Part shown: one piece after another, positions 1-10,800 of the stretch
How positions within the stretch are numbered: the stretch's first letter is position 1
Layout of the letters: the number at the start of each line of letters is the position of its first letter
Assembly: GCA_026874595.1 (NCBI GenBank)
Contig: CM049306.1
Coordinates: 32,318,019-32,382,018, forward strand
DNA: 64,000 nucleotides
Source: Sipunculus nudus
Taxonomy: Eukaryota > Annelida > Sipuncula > Golfingiida > Sipunculidae
Direction: 5' to 3'
Made by a program: the position numbers and the translations under genes
The notes under the pieces: model-generated
Told to the model about the DNA's origin: nothing
The model's input: the letters and a program-made list of their open reading frames with translations, nothing else
The model's database searches: none

Positions 1-111
1 TTGTACTACAAAAATTACACTGACAACCGAAGGCATCACCTTGTCACTTGGCAACAAAATACAAAAGAATCAGATGACTGTAAACTATAAATGTTTGCTT
101 TTGTCATGGCG

Positions 112-2095
112 TTTTTAGCTCAGCTGACTGAAAGTCATCTGAGCTATAGCGATCACTCTTCGTCCGTCCGTCCGTCCGTCCGTCAACAGGGCACAAATCG
201 TAACCGCTGGACCTGGAATCTTCTAACTTGACATCGAGGGAGGTCCATGAAAAATCTCCTTGGAAACCTGAAATAAGGTCTCTGTTACCCATATTCTCCG
301 AGCTATGGGTCTCGAAAGTACCCCCCAGAATAATAAAAAAAAAATTATACAAAAACTTAAGTACCTGAATAACTACTGCCTTGACCACCATGATTTTTGC
401 ATGACTATTGATCATGGAGTGTTCCATCAGTTCCTGCAAACTGGTGGTGCCACCTGTACTTTTTCTAATTTTTACGAATATTTTTCTCTATTTTTATACT
501 TTCAAAGAAGCTGTCATCTGTCAAGAGGGCACAAATCGTAACCGCTGAATCTGGAATCTTCAAACTTGACATCCTGAGAGGTCCATGAAATATCTCCTTT
601 GAAACCTGAAATTAGGTCTCTGTTACCCATATTCACTGATCTTTGGAGCTCATTAATACCCGTCAGAATAATTAATAATTTGATACAAAAGCTGCACTAT
701 CTGGATAACTGATACAGATCACCATGATTTTTTGCATGGGTATTCATCATGGAGTGTTTAATTCCTGCAAACTGGTGGTGCCACATGGATTTTGTCGAAT
801 TTTAACGTGTTTTTTTTTTTATTTTTGAGACCTTCAAGGAAGTGCTCTTCTATACTTTGAATCTACGAACTTGACATCCAGAGAGATCAATGTAAAATCT
901 CTTTGGAAACCTGAAGTTAAGTCTCGGTTACTCATATCCTCTGAGCCATAGGGCTCAGAAGTACCCCCCTGAATAATTAAAAATTTGATACAAAAGCTGC
1001 ACTATCTTGACAACTACTGTATTGATCACGATGATTCTTTGCATGAATATTGATCATGGAGTGTTCCGTCAGTTGCTGCAAACTGGTGGTGCAACCTGTA
1101 TTTTTCTAATTTTTACGATTTTTTTCTCTGTTACCCATATCCTCCGAGCTATGGGGCTCGTAAATACCCCCAGAATAATTAAAAAAAGTGATCCAAAAAC
1201 TCTGCGTTAGTTTCCAGAGACCTATCTTTTCAAAACACAGCATAGCTGTTCCTTCACCTATGTTGTTGTGCCTAACAAAGACAGGTGGCACCAGCAGCAG
1301 TCCTTTTTGTGCATTACAAATCTGGGTGTCTTTTAGATGACAGCCCATATATCAAGAGTGGCTCTATGTATTGTGCTGAAAGTTTGCACGTCCATAGATC
1401 TTGGATCTCTCTATCTCATAATTGCGACTGGTGGCACCACCTACAATACTTTTTGCGTAGTGTCCATCTGTGCATTTGTCATCTGTTTGTCTTAGTGGTT
1501 CTTCAATGTATTGGGTTAAAATTGTACATGTTCATAGATCCTCAACACCTACATCTTGTAGACAAGATGGGGGGCGCCGTCTGCAGTCGTTTTCGCGTGG
1601 CGTCCATCGGTATATTTGCTTTGGTGAAAATTACTTATATCTCAGGAAAGGTTTAAGATATTGGTCTAAAATTTGGCATTTCCATCCATCTTGGAAAGTT
1701 TTCTCGTAAACCAGACAGGTGGCGCCACATACTTTCCCAGTTTTGTAGAAAAAATAAATGCCCTTTTCTCAGGAGTGATTTGCTGTATTGGCTTGCATTG
1801 GTGCATACCCATAGATCTTGGACTCTTAATCTTGTACTCAAGACTGGTCGTGCCATCTGCATGCCTACATGTGCTTTGGGTGAAGATTGCTCATATCTTA
1901 GGAGTGGTTTAAGATATTGGTCTGAAATTTGGCATGTCAATCTGTCTTGGAGAGTTTTCTCATAAACCTGACATTTCTAAGGACTATTCACAAAATTCAT
2001 GATTTTTTTTAGCACTATGGCAGTCATTATGCTCATTGTTCAACATTCCTTGAATTCAGCTGAGCGTCATGGCCCGTGGGCCACTATTTCATCTT
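112..2095. mobile_element. Non-autonomous hairpin-ended repeat, copy 1
   Basis: The left end has an imperfect hairpin at 117-145 with 13-bp arms, beginning AGCTCAGCTGACT. A CGTC tetranucleotide run at 161-184 follows. The right end has TCAGCTGAGC (2056-2065), which is inverted relative to the left AGCTCAGCTGA, and then a hairpin TGGCCCGTGGGCCA (2070-2083). The first half is built of diverged tandem units of about 335 bp carrying ACAAATCGTAACCGCTG and CTGGTGGTGCCAC. The second half (about 1220-1975) has a different unit of about 135 bp. No protein-coding capacity is seen. The same termini and internal unit recur at 6.6-7.7 kb. No target duplication was found, so a Helitron-like or other class is open. 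Confidence 0.7.
161..184. repeat. (CGTC)n microsatellite
   Basis: Six perfect CGTC tetranucleotides directly downstream of the left hairpin. Shorter, degenerate forms are found at the same place in the copies at 6.66 kb and 63.77 kb, so the run is a built-in part of the repeat family. Confidence 0.9.
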
Positions 2096-2531
2096 ATGCT
2101 AGACTTCGTACCTTGTAGCCCCTCATTTACATAGTGATCATATGTAAGGTTGAGGAAATAATCGTCAAATCTCGATTTGCACCTATAACTTGAAGATATT
2201 TTATGGAGATAATTTTATGAAAAGTTTATATTTTCACTCATTTCAAAGAAAGTTGCAAATGGAAGTGATGCACTTATATAGCAATCAAGAATATAAAATA
2301 AATCTCAAGTTTATGTTTCACAACGTTTTGATTCTTTTTAATCATATGACATGAGATGTGTCCCTATAGTAGTAGCCATCTTTGGTAAAGCTGGTCATTT
2401 ATAGGATGTTTACGTGACATCATCTAACCGGCAGCTGTGAACTTAGGCCGTTTTTGTATGTGACCAATGATCTTGACCGACAAATGTGGAGCTGACATGT
2501 TGTAAAATGTTGATTAGTTTCTAAAATATTG
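2096..2531. other. No gene recognised
   Basis: AT-rich sequence between the hairpin repeat and the tandem duplication. Nothing conserved was recognised on either strand. Confidence 0.5.
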
Positions 2532-3246
2532 TGTAAGGAAGGTGTCTGTCGAAAATTAATCCACATATCTTCTATCCTACATTACCATTTTCTCACCTGA
2601 AACGTAACGAATAAATCTTTTCCTAAAGTCTGTTACACCATTAGGTGCCAATTGAAATTTGGCGATTATTACCTCGAACTTCAAAATTATCACAACATTT
2701 GACACTAAAACTGATGAGGGACCAATTAAGGGCCTAATATGAAATGTAAAATTCATAAAAAATTATATTTTGCGACCTTCTGGTGCTTCTGATCCTTGTG
2801 GCCAAGAGACATGGCATCTGTCTTAAATTGTCATAAATTGTCTTTTGGTATTTGTTTTAGTAAACAATGATTAATATGTATCCTAATAATTAATGACACT
2901 GGATAGATTCCTTGTTTAAAGATATTCTTACGCATGAGTATCTGTCCTTCTCAGTATGCATATAAAGCAGGGGCGTCAATATAGGGGGGGGGGGTATATA
3001 TACCCCCCACTTTTCAGGGAAAAATATAATAATATTGCAAATGAAATATATTAATAAATATATTTAAATACTTTGGATCCATTTACTAAAAAATGTTATA
3101 TCTAAACCTTTGTATCACAAAAACTTATTTTCTATTACAATATTATAATTATTTGAAATATGATTAACATTGGTATGTTTATATAAAAATATATATTTAA
3201 TCACATATATGTATAATCATATATATATGTAATCACATATATGTAA

Positions 3247-3295
<49 letters not shown>

Positions 3296-4038
3296 TGAAT
3301 ATGTCACTCAAAGACGCTGAAAAAGGTATATGTGTGTGTATATAAATATACAAAGTTAACCCCCCCACCCTGGAAGAAAAATTGACGCCACTGATATAAA
3401 GTTGTTTAAATTAAACACATCATTTACCTCAGTATGACGTACGTAGGACATCGGCGTCATTCTTTAATTACCATTGTTATCCTAAGGAAATAAGATCACA
3501 GACTTCTATCAACATTAAAGAGCATCAAACATCGGCATATTCTCATAAGAGGATATTAAGTTTGTTACATGACTTTGATCATACTCTTATTAAAGAAATA
3601 CAGGGCACGTGCAATATGAGATTATGTGAGTGGCATTTTAACATTTTGTATTCCCGACCTCCTTTATTTTTTTTTTCTCAAGAAGGGGTCAACTATAGTT
3701 AATATGTTTTATGTCCAAAGATCTCATACTTCTTTTTTTAATTTTTTTGTTAATTCTTAAAATACAAGAATACAAGAAAGAATTAAATAACAAGAGAACA
3801 AGAAATAATATAAGTTGACAAAAAAAGTTTTGTACAACCCGTGAAATGTCTGTTATTGTTTTGTTTTTCATCAGTGATGAAAACCTGGGCTAAATAAAAA
3901 TAAATCTATATAGCCGAGAGAACAGAGTCTGAGATGCAAACAAAAAAATAAATGAAGGTGACAGTGGTTATTACAGAATCCATGACCAAGTATATTAAAT
4001 AAATTTTTGGTAAATAAGATTTCCAATTGCTCTTTATG
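2532..4038. repeat. Tandem duplication, unit A (carries a MITE)
   Basis: Begins at a run GTGTAAGGAAGGTGT that recurs at 4039, and ends at AATTGCTCTTTAT, which recurs at 4999. The two units align throughout, including CCTCAGTATGACGTA and CATCGGCATATTCTCATA, with scattered substitutions and small indels. Unit A is longer mainly because of the MITE at 2968-3393. On the minus strand both units carry a related peptide-like stretch, open in unit B and broken by stops in unit A. Confidence 0.8.
2968..3393. mobile_element. hAT-type MITE with 8-bp target duplication
   Basis: The terminal inverted repeats are CAGGGGCGTCAAT on the left and, read inward from the right, CAGTGGCGTCAAT, with one mismatch in 13. 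The 8-bp direct repeat ATATAAAG flanks it at 2960-2967 and 3394-3401. The duplicated unit B has the uninterrupted site ATATAAAG at 4459-4466, so the insertion is confirmed by an empty site within the window. The CAGNGG terminus and 8-bp duplication are hallmarks of the hAT superfamily. The interior is AT-rich with a poly-G run near the left end and a (TA)n run at 3251-3290. It has no transposase. Confidence 0.9.
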
Positions 4039-4230
4039 TGTAAGGAAGGTGTTTGTCGAAAATTTGGTCCATATCTTTTCTATCCTACTTAACAATTCTC
4101 TTCTGAAACGTAACGAATAATTTTTTTCCTTAAGTCGGTTCCACCAGTAGGTGTTAATTGAAATTTTGCGATTATTATCTTGCACTTCTATATTATCACA
4201 AGATTTGGCATTAAAACTGATGAGGAACAA
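3871..4230 (-). pseudogene. Unassigned LINE-tail-like open frame
   Basis: 119 codons, lysine- and asparagine-rich, with no domain I can name. A diverged, stop-containing version sits in tandem unit A (about 2750-2530), with matching blocks such as NNRKISI versus NNRQISI and YSLRFR in both. A short piece, HKEQLEI, is shared with the tail of the neighbouring minus-strand LINE. It is probably a fragment of retroelement 3' sequence rather than a cellular gene. Two related copies, only one of them open, argue against selection. Confidence 0.3.
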
Positions 4231-4999
4231 AAGGCCTAATATGAAATTTCATTAAAAAAAATATATTTTGCGACTTTCTGGTGCTTCTGGTCCTTGTAGC
4301 CAAGTGACATGCCATCTGTCTTAAATTGTCTGAAACTGTGTTATTGATATCAGTTTAAGTAAACAATGATTAATATGGATCCTAATAATTAATGATACTG
4401 GAATAATTGCTTGTTTAAAGATATACTTACGCATGAGTATCTGGTCTTCACAGTATGCATATAAAGTTGGTTAAATTAAACACATAATTTACCTCAGTAT
4501 GACGTAGGACATCGGCGTGATACTATAATTACATAATTATCCTAAGGAAACAAGATGACAGACTTCTATCAATATTCAAGAGCATCAAACATCGGCATAT
4601 TCTCATAGGCGGATAATAAGTTTTTGTTTCATGGCTTTTGATCATACTTGGCAAATGCAATATGAGATTGTGGGAGTAGCATTTTAACATTATGTATTCC
4701 TCGTCTACTTAAGTTTTTTTTTTCTCGAGGAGGCGTCAACTATAGTTAATATGTATTATGTCCAAAGATCTCATACTTCTTTTTTTCTTTTATAAGAAAC
4801 AACATAAAGGTGACAAAAACTTTTTGTACAACCCGTCAAATTTCTGTTTCTTGTTTTTTTTCTTTAATGGCATTAGTGATGAAAACCTGGGATAAATAAA
4901 AAAAAAATAAATAAATAAAAGTGCCAGTGGTTATTACAGAATCCATGGCTAAGTATATTAGGACTTAATGGTAAAAAAGATTTCTAATTGCTCTTTATG
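4039..4999. repeat. Tandem duplication, unit B (empty site)
   Basis: Second unit of the duplication starting at 2532. It lacks the MITE. A 119-codon open frame on the minus strand (4230-3871) covers its left part. Its C-terminal part includes HKEQLEIL, and the degenerate LINE directly to the right has HKEQLEIF at the equivalent place. The unit may therefore derive from LINE 3' sequence. Confidence 0.75.
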
Positions 5000-7900
5000 G
5001 ATGAATCTTACATTAGCTCGTGTACATTAACATACATAAAAAGCATTCAAAACAGGTTACATAACAACAATCATTTGTACATTTATATAATTCCTATCCA
5101 TGTGTGTAAGCAGTTCACTGTATGGAGATAAAATGTTTTTTTTAGAATTCTTTATCAAATGGTTTATGTGGTTAGGTTTTTTTCATGCGGTGAATATCTT
5201 CTATGTTGTTTACATATTGGTGTAAACTCAATCTTCTCTCTAATAACATGTGGCAGGAAGGATGATTTTATGTATTCTGATCCAAGGAGAATTTCAGGTT
5301 AATTTACTATTACTTTTGTATCTACAATTTTAAGATGATTAATCCATTTTTCGATTTGTTTCCACAGCAACATTCCCAGAGCAGACGTATTATTGTTTCT
5401 TCAGTACACTTAGAGTACAAAACAAGCAGGCGTTTCTTTCAAGCCAATTTTGTAAAGAAAGCTGTTTACATCTAATCGCCTATGGATAATCATATACTGA
5501 AACATTTGCATTCTAGCATTCTGGGTACAAGAGAAGAATTGTTAAAAAATGTCTTGCTTACATGGTACCAGGACATATAATTGTAATCTGCATTTCCCGC
5601 CGTTGCTATTGGCAGTTTAGATTATTTTCCTTTATAAACATGCTGTGTCGGTTTTGATTTGAGTAACAAGTCAGTGAGCTTGCTAGTTGGCATATAAGAT
5701 ATCTTGTTATGATTTTTTGTTTCCAACCTGCAGATATGCTGATATCAAAGTAATGTAGTGAAGATCGTTTATATTCAGATTAAACTTATTTTTGAATTCA
5801 TCGATGGACAAAATAAAGACATTTTTGTTCTTTCATATTGAGTAAATCTGTTGTACGAACCAATTTTTTTTATACATATATTTATAGTAGAGTGTTGCAT
5901 CATCTGCCTTAAGGTGCGAGTTAATCCAAAAAAATCTGTTAATTTATGTCTTAGAGCTTAACTGGAATATGAAAATTGTATTCACACCAATATTTATATA
6001 CATCTGTCCAAAAAATGGGGTTTCCATCCAAAATCTCATTTATACCTCTCAAATTCAGATTGCATTCGAAATATTTTACCAAATTTGAAATTATTCTTTG
6101 TTATCAAGCGCCAGTTGCCTGTCAGTTAATTCGAAAAAGTTTTTTTTATCAAAGCCAGTTTAATTGCTTTATCTTGATTGGAAAGATCCGTCATATTCAA
6201 ACCACCTTCCTCATACAGTGCAGTAAGTGTCTTCCTTTTTTCCAGACTTATTATCCCATATAAAATTGAATAGAATCTCTTTAATTACATTTTCATCGGG
6301 CGACAGTAAAGTTGAAAATAGATACGTTAGTTTTGATTTGCGTAAACTTTTGATAATTACTATCTCACCTCTGGGCGCAAATTTTCATAGATTTATTTTT
6401 TTACTTGATAATTTAGTTCAGGTCACTAATGCTTCAGGTAATTCTTCCAGATCAAAGTGAAATTTTATTCTTAATAATGTAATTGGATCCATGGTTTATT
6501 TTAAACCTAACTGAACTATGAATTTCTTCAATTTAATTCTTCTCGGATTAAGTTGTGTTTTGTTTGTGTTGATTTTCAAACCTGAAATCATTCTGAAATC
6601 TGTTAAAGTTTTTTAGCTCAGCTGACTGTAAGTCATCTGAGCTATAGCGATCACCCTTTGTACGTCGTCCCTCTGTCCGTCTGTCTGTCCGTTAACCAGG
6701 CACAAATCGTAACCGCTGAACCTAGAATCTTGTAACTTGACATTCTGAGAGGTCCATGGAAAATCTCCTTGGAAACCAGAAATTAGGTCTCTGTTACCCA
6801 TATCCTTTGAGCTATGGGGCCCCAAAGTACCCCCAGAATAGTCGAAAATTTCATACAAAAACTTCAATATCTCATTAACTACAACACTGATGGTCATGAT
6901 TTTTGGCATACATATTGATCATGAGGTGTTCCATCAGTTTCTGCAGACTGGGTGCGCCACCTGTTTTTTTTCAAATTTTTACGATTTTTTTTCTCTATTT
7001 ATGAGACCTTTAGAGATGTGGTTATCTGTCAACAGGGTACAAATCGTAACAACTGATACTAGAATCTTTATTCTTTTCATGCAGGGAGGCCCATGAAAAG
7101 TGTCTGTGGAAACCTGAAATTGGGTCTCTGTTTCCCATATCCTTCAAGCTATAGGACTCCGAAGTACCCCTCAGAATAATGGAAAATTTGATACAAAAGC
7201 TGAAGTATCTGAACAACTAATGCAGAGATCACCATGATTCTTTGCGTGGATATTGATTATGGAGTGGTTCATCAGTTTCTGCAGACTAGTGGTGCCAACT
7301 ATATTTGATTCAATTTTTCGAATTTTTTCTCTATTTTTGAGATCTTAAGGATGCTGTCATCTTAGTATGTGGCACAAATTGTAACAACTGGACCTAGAAT
7401 CTTCATTCTTGTCTTGCTAGGAGGCCCATGAATTGTCTCTGCGGAAACCTGGAATTAGGTCTCTGTTACCCATATTCTTCAAGGTATGGGGCTCCGAAGT
7501 ACCCCCCAGAATAATGGAAAATTTGATACAAAAGCTGAAGTATCTGAACAACTAATGCAGAGATCACCATGATTCTTTGCATGGCTATTGACCATTAAGT
7601 GTTTTTATTAGTTTATGCCACCTGTATTTTTTTTAAGGTTTACGCAGTTTTTCTCTAAAATTTCCTATTGCGAATCTCTTCCCAGTCAACTGAGCGTCAT
7701 GACCCATGGGTCACTTGTTATGTTTCATTGACACTCTTTATATCTGTTACAATGAAAGCAATGTCGTCTGCGTAGCGGATTATTTTAAAATCTGAATCAT
7801 TAATATTAAATAATATTATATTATTATTGTCTTATTTTTATAGCAAGCAATTCTGCGATTAGAACAAAGATGTAAGGTGACATCGGGCATTCCTGACGCA

Positions 7901-8345
7901 CCCCTCTGGACATTTAAAAAAAATTTGATGACCAACCATTATTACAATTTCATCTTGCAAATATCATTATAAAGTTTATGTATCAATTTTACAAAAAATT
8001 TTACCAAAGTTAAAAAAAGTGCCATAAATAAAATCCCATTCTAAAAATTCAAACGGGTTTTCATTATCGATGGCTTCTGTATTATTTCTTGTATATAATT
8101 AGTCGCGACGATAAGTTTATTAATATTTTCATCAATATATCGACTTTTTTTATAACTCCTGCTTGATCCTGATGTATTAATTTTTGAAGCGCGTCTTTCA
8201 ACTGGGATAAAATGTATTTTGTATTGAACATATAATCGACATTCAGTAGTGTTATTGTACGCCAATTTAAAAAAAATAGTATTTTTATCTTTTTTTAGGT
8301 AAAAGACAAATTATTCCTTGCGTTTTTAACATTCATAGATCTCCA
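5000..8345 (-). pseudogene. Decayed L1-type LINE ORF2 (reverse transcriptase), interrupted
   Basis: Reading the minus strand from 8345 downward, several frames give reverse-transcriptase blocks in the expected order: QGIICLLPKK, a NWR..TLLNVDY block, LIHQDQAG, FEFLEWDFIY, RGVRQECPMSPYIF (near 7915) and YADDIAF (near 7780). After the interruption come SGLKINTNKTQ (near 6580), NFIWDN (near 6270) and EEGGLNM (near 6215). A C-terminal zinc-finger remnant ending LLWEC lies near 5370. The order and spacing match the LINE at 43.2 kb (TRGVRQGCPLSPYLF, YADDTTLF, EKGGLNM), so both belong to the same L1-like group. Many stops and frameshifts are present. The endonuclease part is missing. The repeat at 6611-7718 lies between YADD and SGLKIN. 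Confidence 0.85.
6611..7718. mobile_element. Non-autonomous hairpin-ended repeat, copy 2
   Basis: The left hairpin starts at 6615 and has the same arms as copy 1. The right end has TGAGCGTCATG followed by the perfect palindrome TGACCCATGGGTCA (7700-7713). Three internal units are marked by ACAAATCGTAACCGCTG or variants near 6703, 7039 and 7373, a period of about 335 bp. It has inserted into the minus-strand LINE and splits its reverse transcriptase. No protein is encoded. Confidence 0.8.
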
Positions 8346-8900
8346 GATCTCATTCTTCTTATACACTAAAGAATTGGTGTCCAAAGACAAAGGGTTCAAT
8401 TAATGGGAACCCTAATTGGCATGTTATTTTATAAGCAAGGACTAAACATTTGTTAACAATGTTTCCTTTGAAGCGTTGACCATGTAAACGAAGATATACA
8501 CAAAGTTTGTCCCATTATCACGGTGTGTTCTTGACATATTAAAGAAATTACATTGTTCAACGAATGGCGGTCTTAATTTGCATAATTACATGTGAAATAT
8601 TGCCTAAACCGTTGAAAGCATTGTTTCAAATGAATCTTTTACCATGAAAACCTAGGGCTTGATGAAATACTCGACAAGATATGGTAAATGCTTCAGATAT
8701 CGGAGAAAGTAGACTTTTCATCAATGGCGGCCCTAATTTTGCATATTAAAATGTTTAAATATGAAATAGATCGTTGTTTCTTTTGTTTCATTTGAATCTG
8801 TGGCCATGAAAACCTAGACACAATGTTTGAGCAATTAATATGTTTAGTTCTTAAAATATTGAGAAAAATGAATTTTAGTCAATGGCGGCCCTAATTTGCA
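8346..8900. repeat. Degenerate tandem repeat, ~160-bp period
   Basis: The block AATGGCGGCCCTAATTTGCAT occurs at about 8562 (variant), 8724 and 8882. Each is preceded at similar distance by a CCATGAAAACCTAG-like block. Three diverged units of about 160 bp are seen. No open frame of note. Confidence 0.7.
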
Positions 8901-9209
8901 TATTACAAAAATTGTCCAAATTCGCCGCGAGGACAACCCAACTCATAATTATCAGTGGCCCATTACCATTACAAATCCATTAAATAATCGTGTTCTATAG
9001 ACAATTCATAGGTTCGCTATGAAATATATATAGGCGGCAACTCGAATAAAAAATTGAAAATATGATTTAGGCTGTGATCCTTGCAGTAACCAACTTTCTT
9101 TGTGAATTATCTGTTTCCTTTCAATATCGACATATGATGTATGATTAATTTATTCTAAATGATATGACATCCCAGAAAACCTTATATATATGTAGATATA
9201 TATAAAAAA

Positions 9210-9213
<4 letters not shown>

Positions 9214-9253
<40 letters not shown>
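9214..9253. repeat. (TA)n microsatellite
   Basis: Uninterrupted TA dinucleotides at the left edge of the GGTTCC-type repeat. Confidence 0.95.
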
Positions 9254-9256
<3 letters not shown>

Positions 9257-9264
9257 GACATATA

Positions 9265-9505
9265 AGATTTTCACTTTTGATGAACAAATGGTTCCAGGAA
9301 GAACCCTTTTGCAGGGTTCTTGGAAGCACCCATTGTCAGAGTTACATATAGAACCATAAGAGTTCCCCATGGAACCCCCGGAGAGGGTTCCAGAAGAATC
9401 CTAACTAGAGGGTTATACCTGGAACCTCTAGAGGTTCCCCACTGGTTCTACTATGAAGAACTCTTAAGAGTTCTACATGTAACCCTTTTTTTCTGAGTGC
9501 AGCAT
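9265..9505. repeat. GGTTCC/GAACC palindromic repeat
   Basis: Roughly 240 bp in which GGTTCC, GAACCC and AAGAACTC recur every 15-30 bp on alternating strands, including self-complementary pairs such as ACCTCTAGAGGT (9422-9433) and AACTCTTAAGAGTT (9459-9472). It resembles the dispersed GGTTCT/AGAACC MITE-like repeats known in fish and marine invertebrates. Precise termini and target duplication were not found. The stretch TTTTTTTCTGAGTGCAG at its right edge may be a terminus. Confidence 0.55.
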
Positions 9506-10234
9506 TTAAAACCTGCTTTAGAGTTCGAAAAGTCCGGCGAGTCCAAATTCCCAATGATCCGGCATAGACACATTAATCATCGGAAAACTAAACATGGGTG
9601 GCAATGGATCAGGGACCATTTCCTACGTAAAATCTTGCCACCTCCCCCATCAAGTCCTTTCCCTTTGCTGTAATTGCTGTAGTAATTAAAAGATTGCCAA
9701 TCATTAAATGTCTGTTTCCGATGCACTAGTGGCTGTCTGATTATCCACTGCTTCATAATTATCTTCATCACATTTTTACTTTGCATTAAGTTATTTTTTA
9801 AAGTCATTTATCATCAACAAAGGCTTGATTTGGCCATTAGGCCATTACTTGATCAATGAGCTGCTTCTTCGCATGGACGCGTGTTGCATTTAAAATAATT
9901 ACCTAACAAGCTTCCATAGCCTTTCACACAAGTGTTTTTATGTGATCTACTCCCCAGCATTAATATGCCGGGCCTTCACAATTCTTAAGGTTACTCTCTT
10001 GCATTTAAAATTGCAAACACATCTTTGAAGGCAGATGACCGTAATTCAGCATTTTATACAAGTTTTATGAAATTCATTTGCAATTAATATTTTCTAAACC
10101 ATGTGTTCTTGGGTGTTATAAAGGTCACGAGAATGGCCCCATATGCTTTTATTCGATTAATAACACCTGAAACTAGAGATCTGTATTCTAAGGAATACAA
10201 GTGTGCCCACCCTGTGTTGGTGTTGTTTTTTTTT
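9506..10234. other. No gene recognised
   Basis: Short frames only. A poly-G run lies at about 10234-10249. Confidence 0.5.
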
Positions 10235-10249
10235 GGGGGGGGGGGGGGG

Positions 10250-10800
10250 CTATTGTGGAATGCTCCCCAAAGCTGGGTTTGCATTCACTTATTCGGCACA
10301 TTTCACTAGGTTTATTCGTGCCTAAGTGACTGTGAAATAAAGTAAGGTAAAGTCTGTTGAGCCTTTACACCCGAGCCTTCTGGCTCATTTGGCCGGAGCT
10401 TAACACGGTTTTTCTAGCGTGAAGCGACTAAGGGGTGAAAAGCCTCTTGGGTGAGACGCTAGCTTATCGCAGGTTAACTTCCCAGTATTTTCTAGTTTCC
10501 ATTGCTTGATAGGCAGAGCCAAACTTGTGGTCGGGACCTTGCCCAAGGATCTTGGCACAATGGGGGTCTGATCGGGATTCGACCTCTCCATCCTGCGCTT
10601 GACACCTTAACCATTACTCCACCGCCATAAGTGACTGTACATTTGTGAATATTTCTTGATGACATTTTCCTGAATCCGGATCATGTACCAGATCCAAGCC
10701 AAAACCTATCGATTCTTCATTGGCCCATTCCTGAAAGGCCCTGAAAATTCCATCAGATTCCGTTCATGGTTGCGTGAATTAAGTTGTGAACAAACATACA
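10250..10800 (+). repeat. Dispersed repeat family R, copy 1 (interrupted)
   Basis: Shares TATTGTGGAATG, TTTGCATT, TTATTCGGCACAT and AAGTGACTGTA..TTTGTGAATATT with copies at 13.5 kb (plus), 21.0 kb (minus) and 60.1 kb (minus). It is split by a SINE at 10334-10627. After the SINE it continues through a GAATCCGGATCATG block to an ACACAAACACACC tract. Confidence 0.7.
10334..10627 (-). mobile_element. tRNA-derived SINE with target duplication
   Basis: On the minus strand the element opens with a tRNA-like head: an A-box-like GGAGTAATGGTTAAGG (plus 10605-10620) and a B box GGTCGAATCCC (plus 10574-10584). A core with CCTTGGGCAAGGTCCC follows, and the 3' end is TTTACCTTACTTTATTTC. The direct repeat TAAGTGACTGT flanks it at 10323-10333 and 10628-10638. 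It sits inside repeat R at a site that is uninterrupted in the 13.5-kb copy. Polymerase III internal promoter and LINE-mediated retrotransposition are inferred from family knowledge. Confidence 0.9.
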
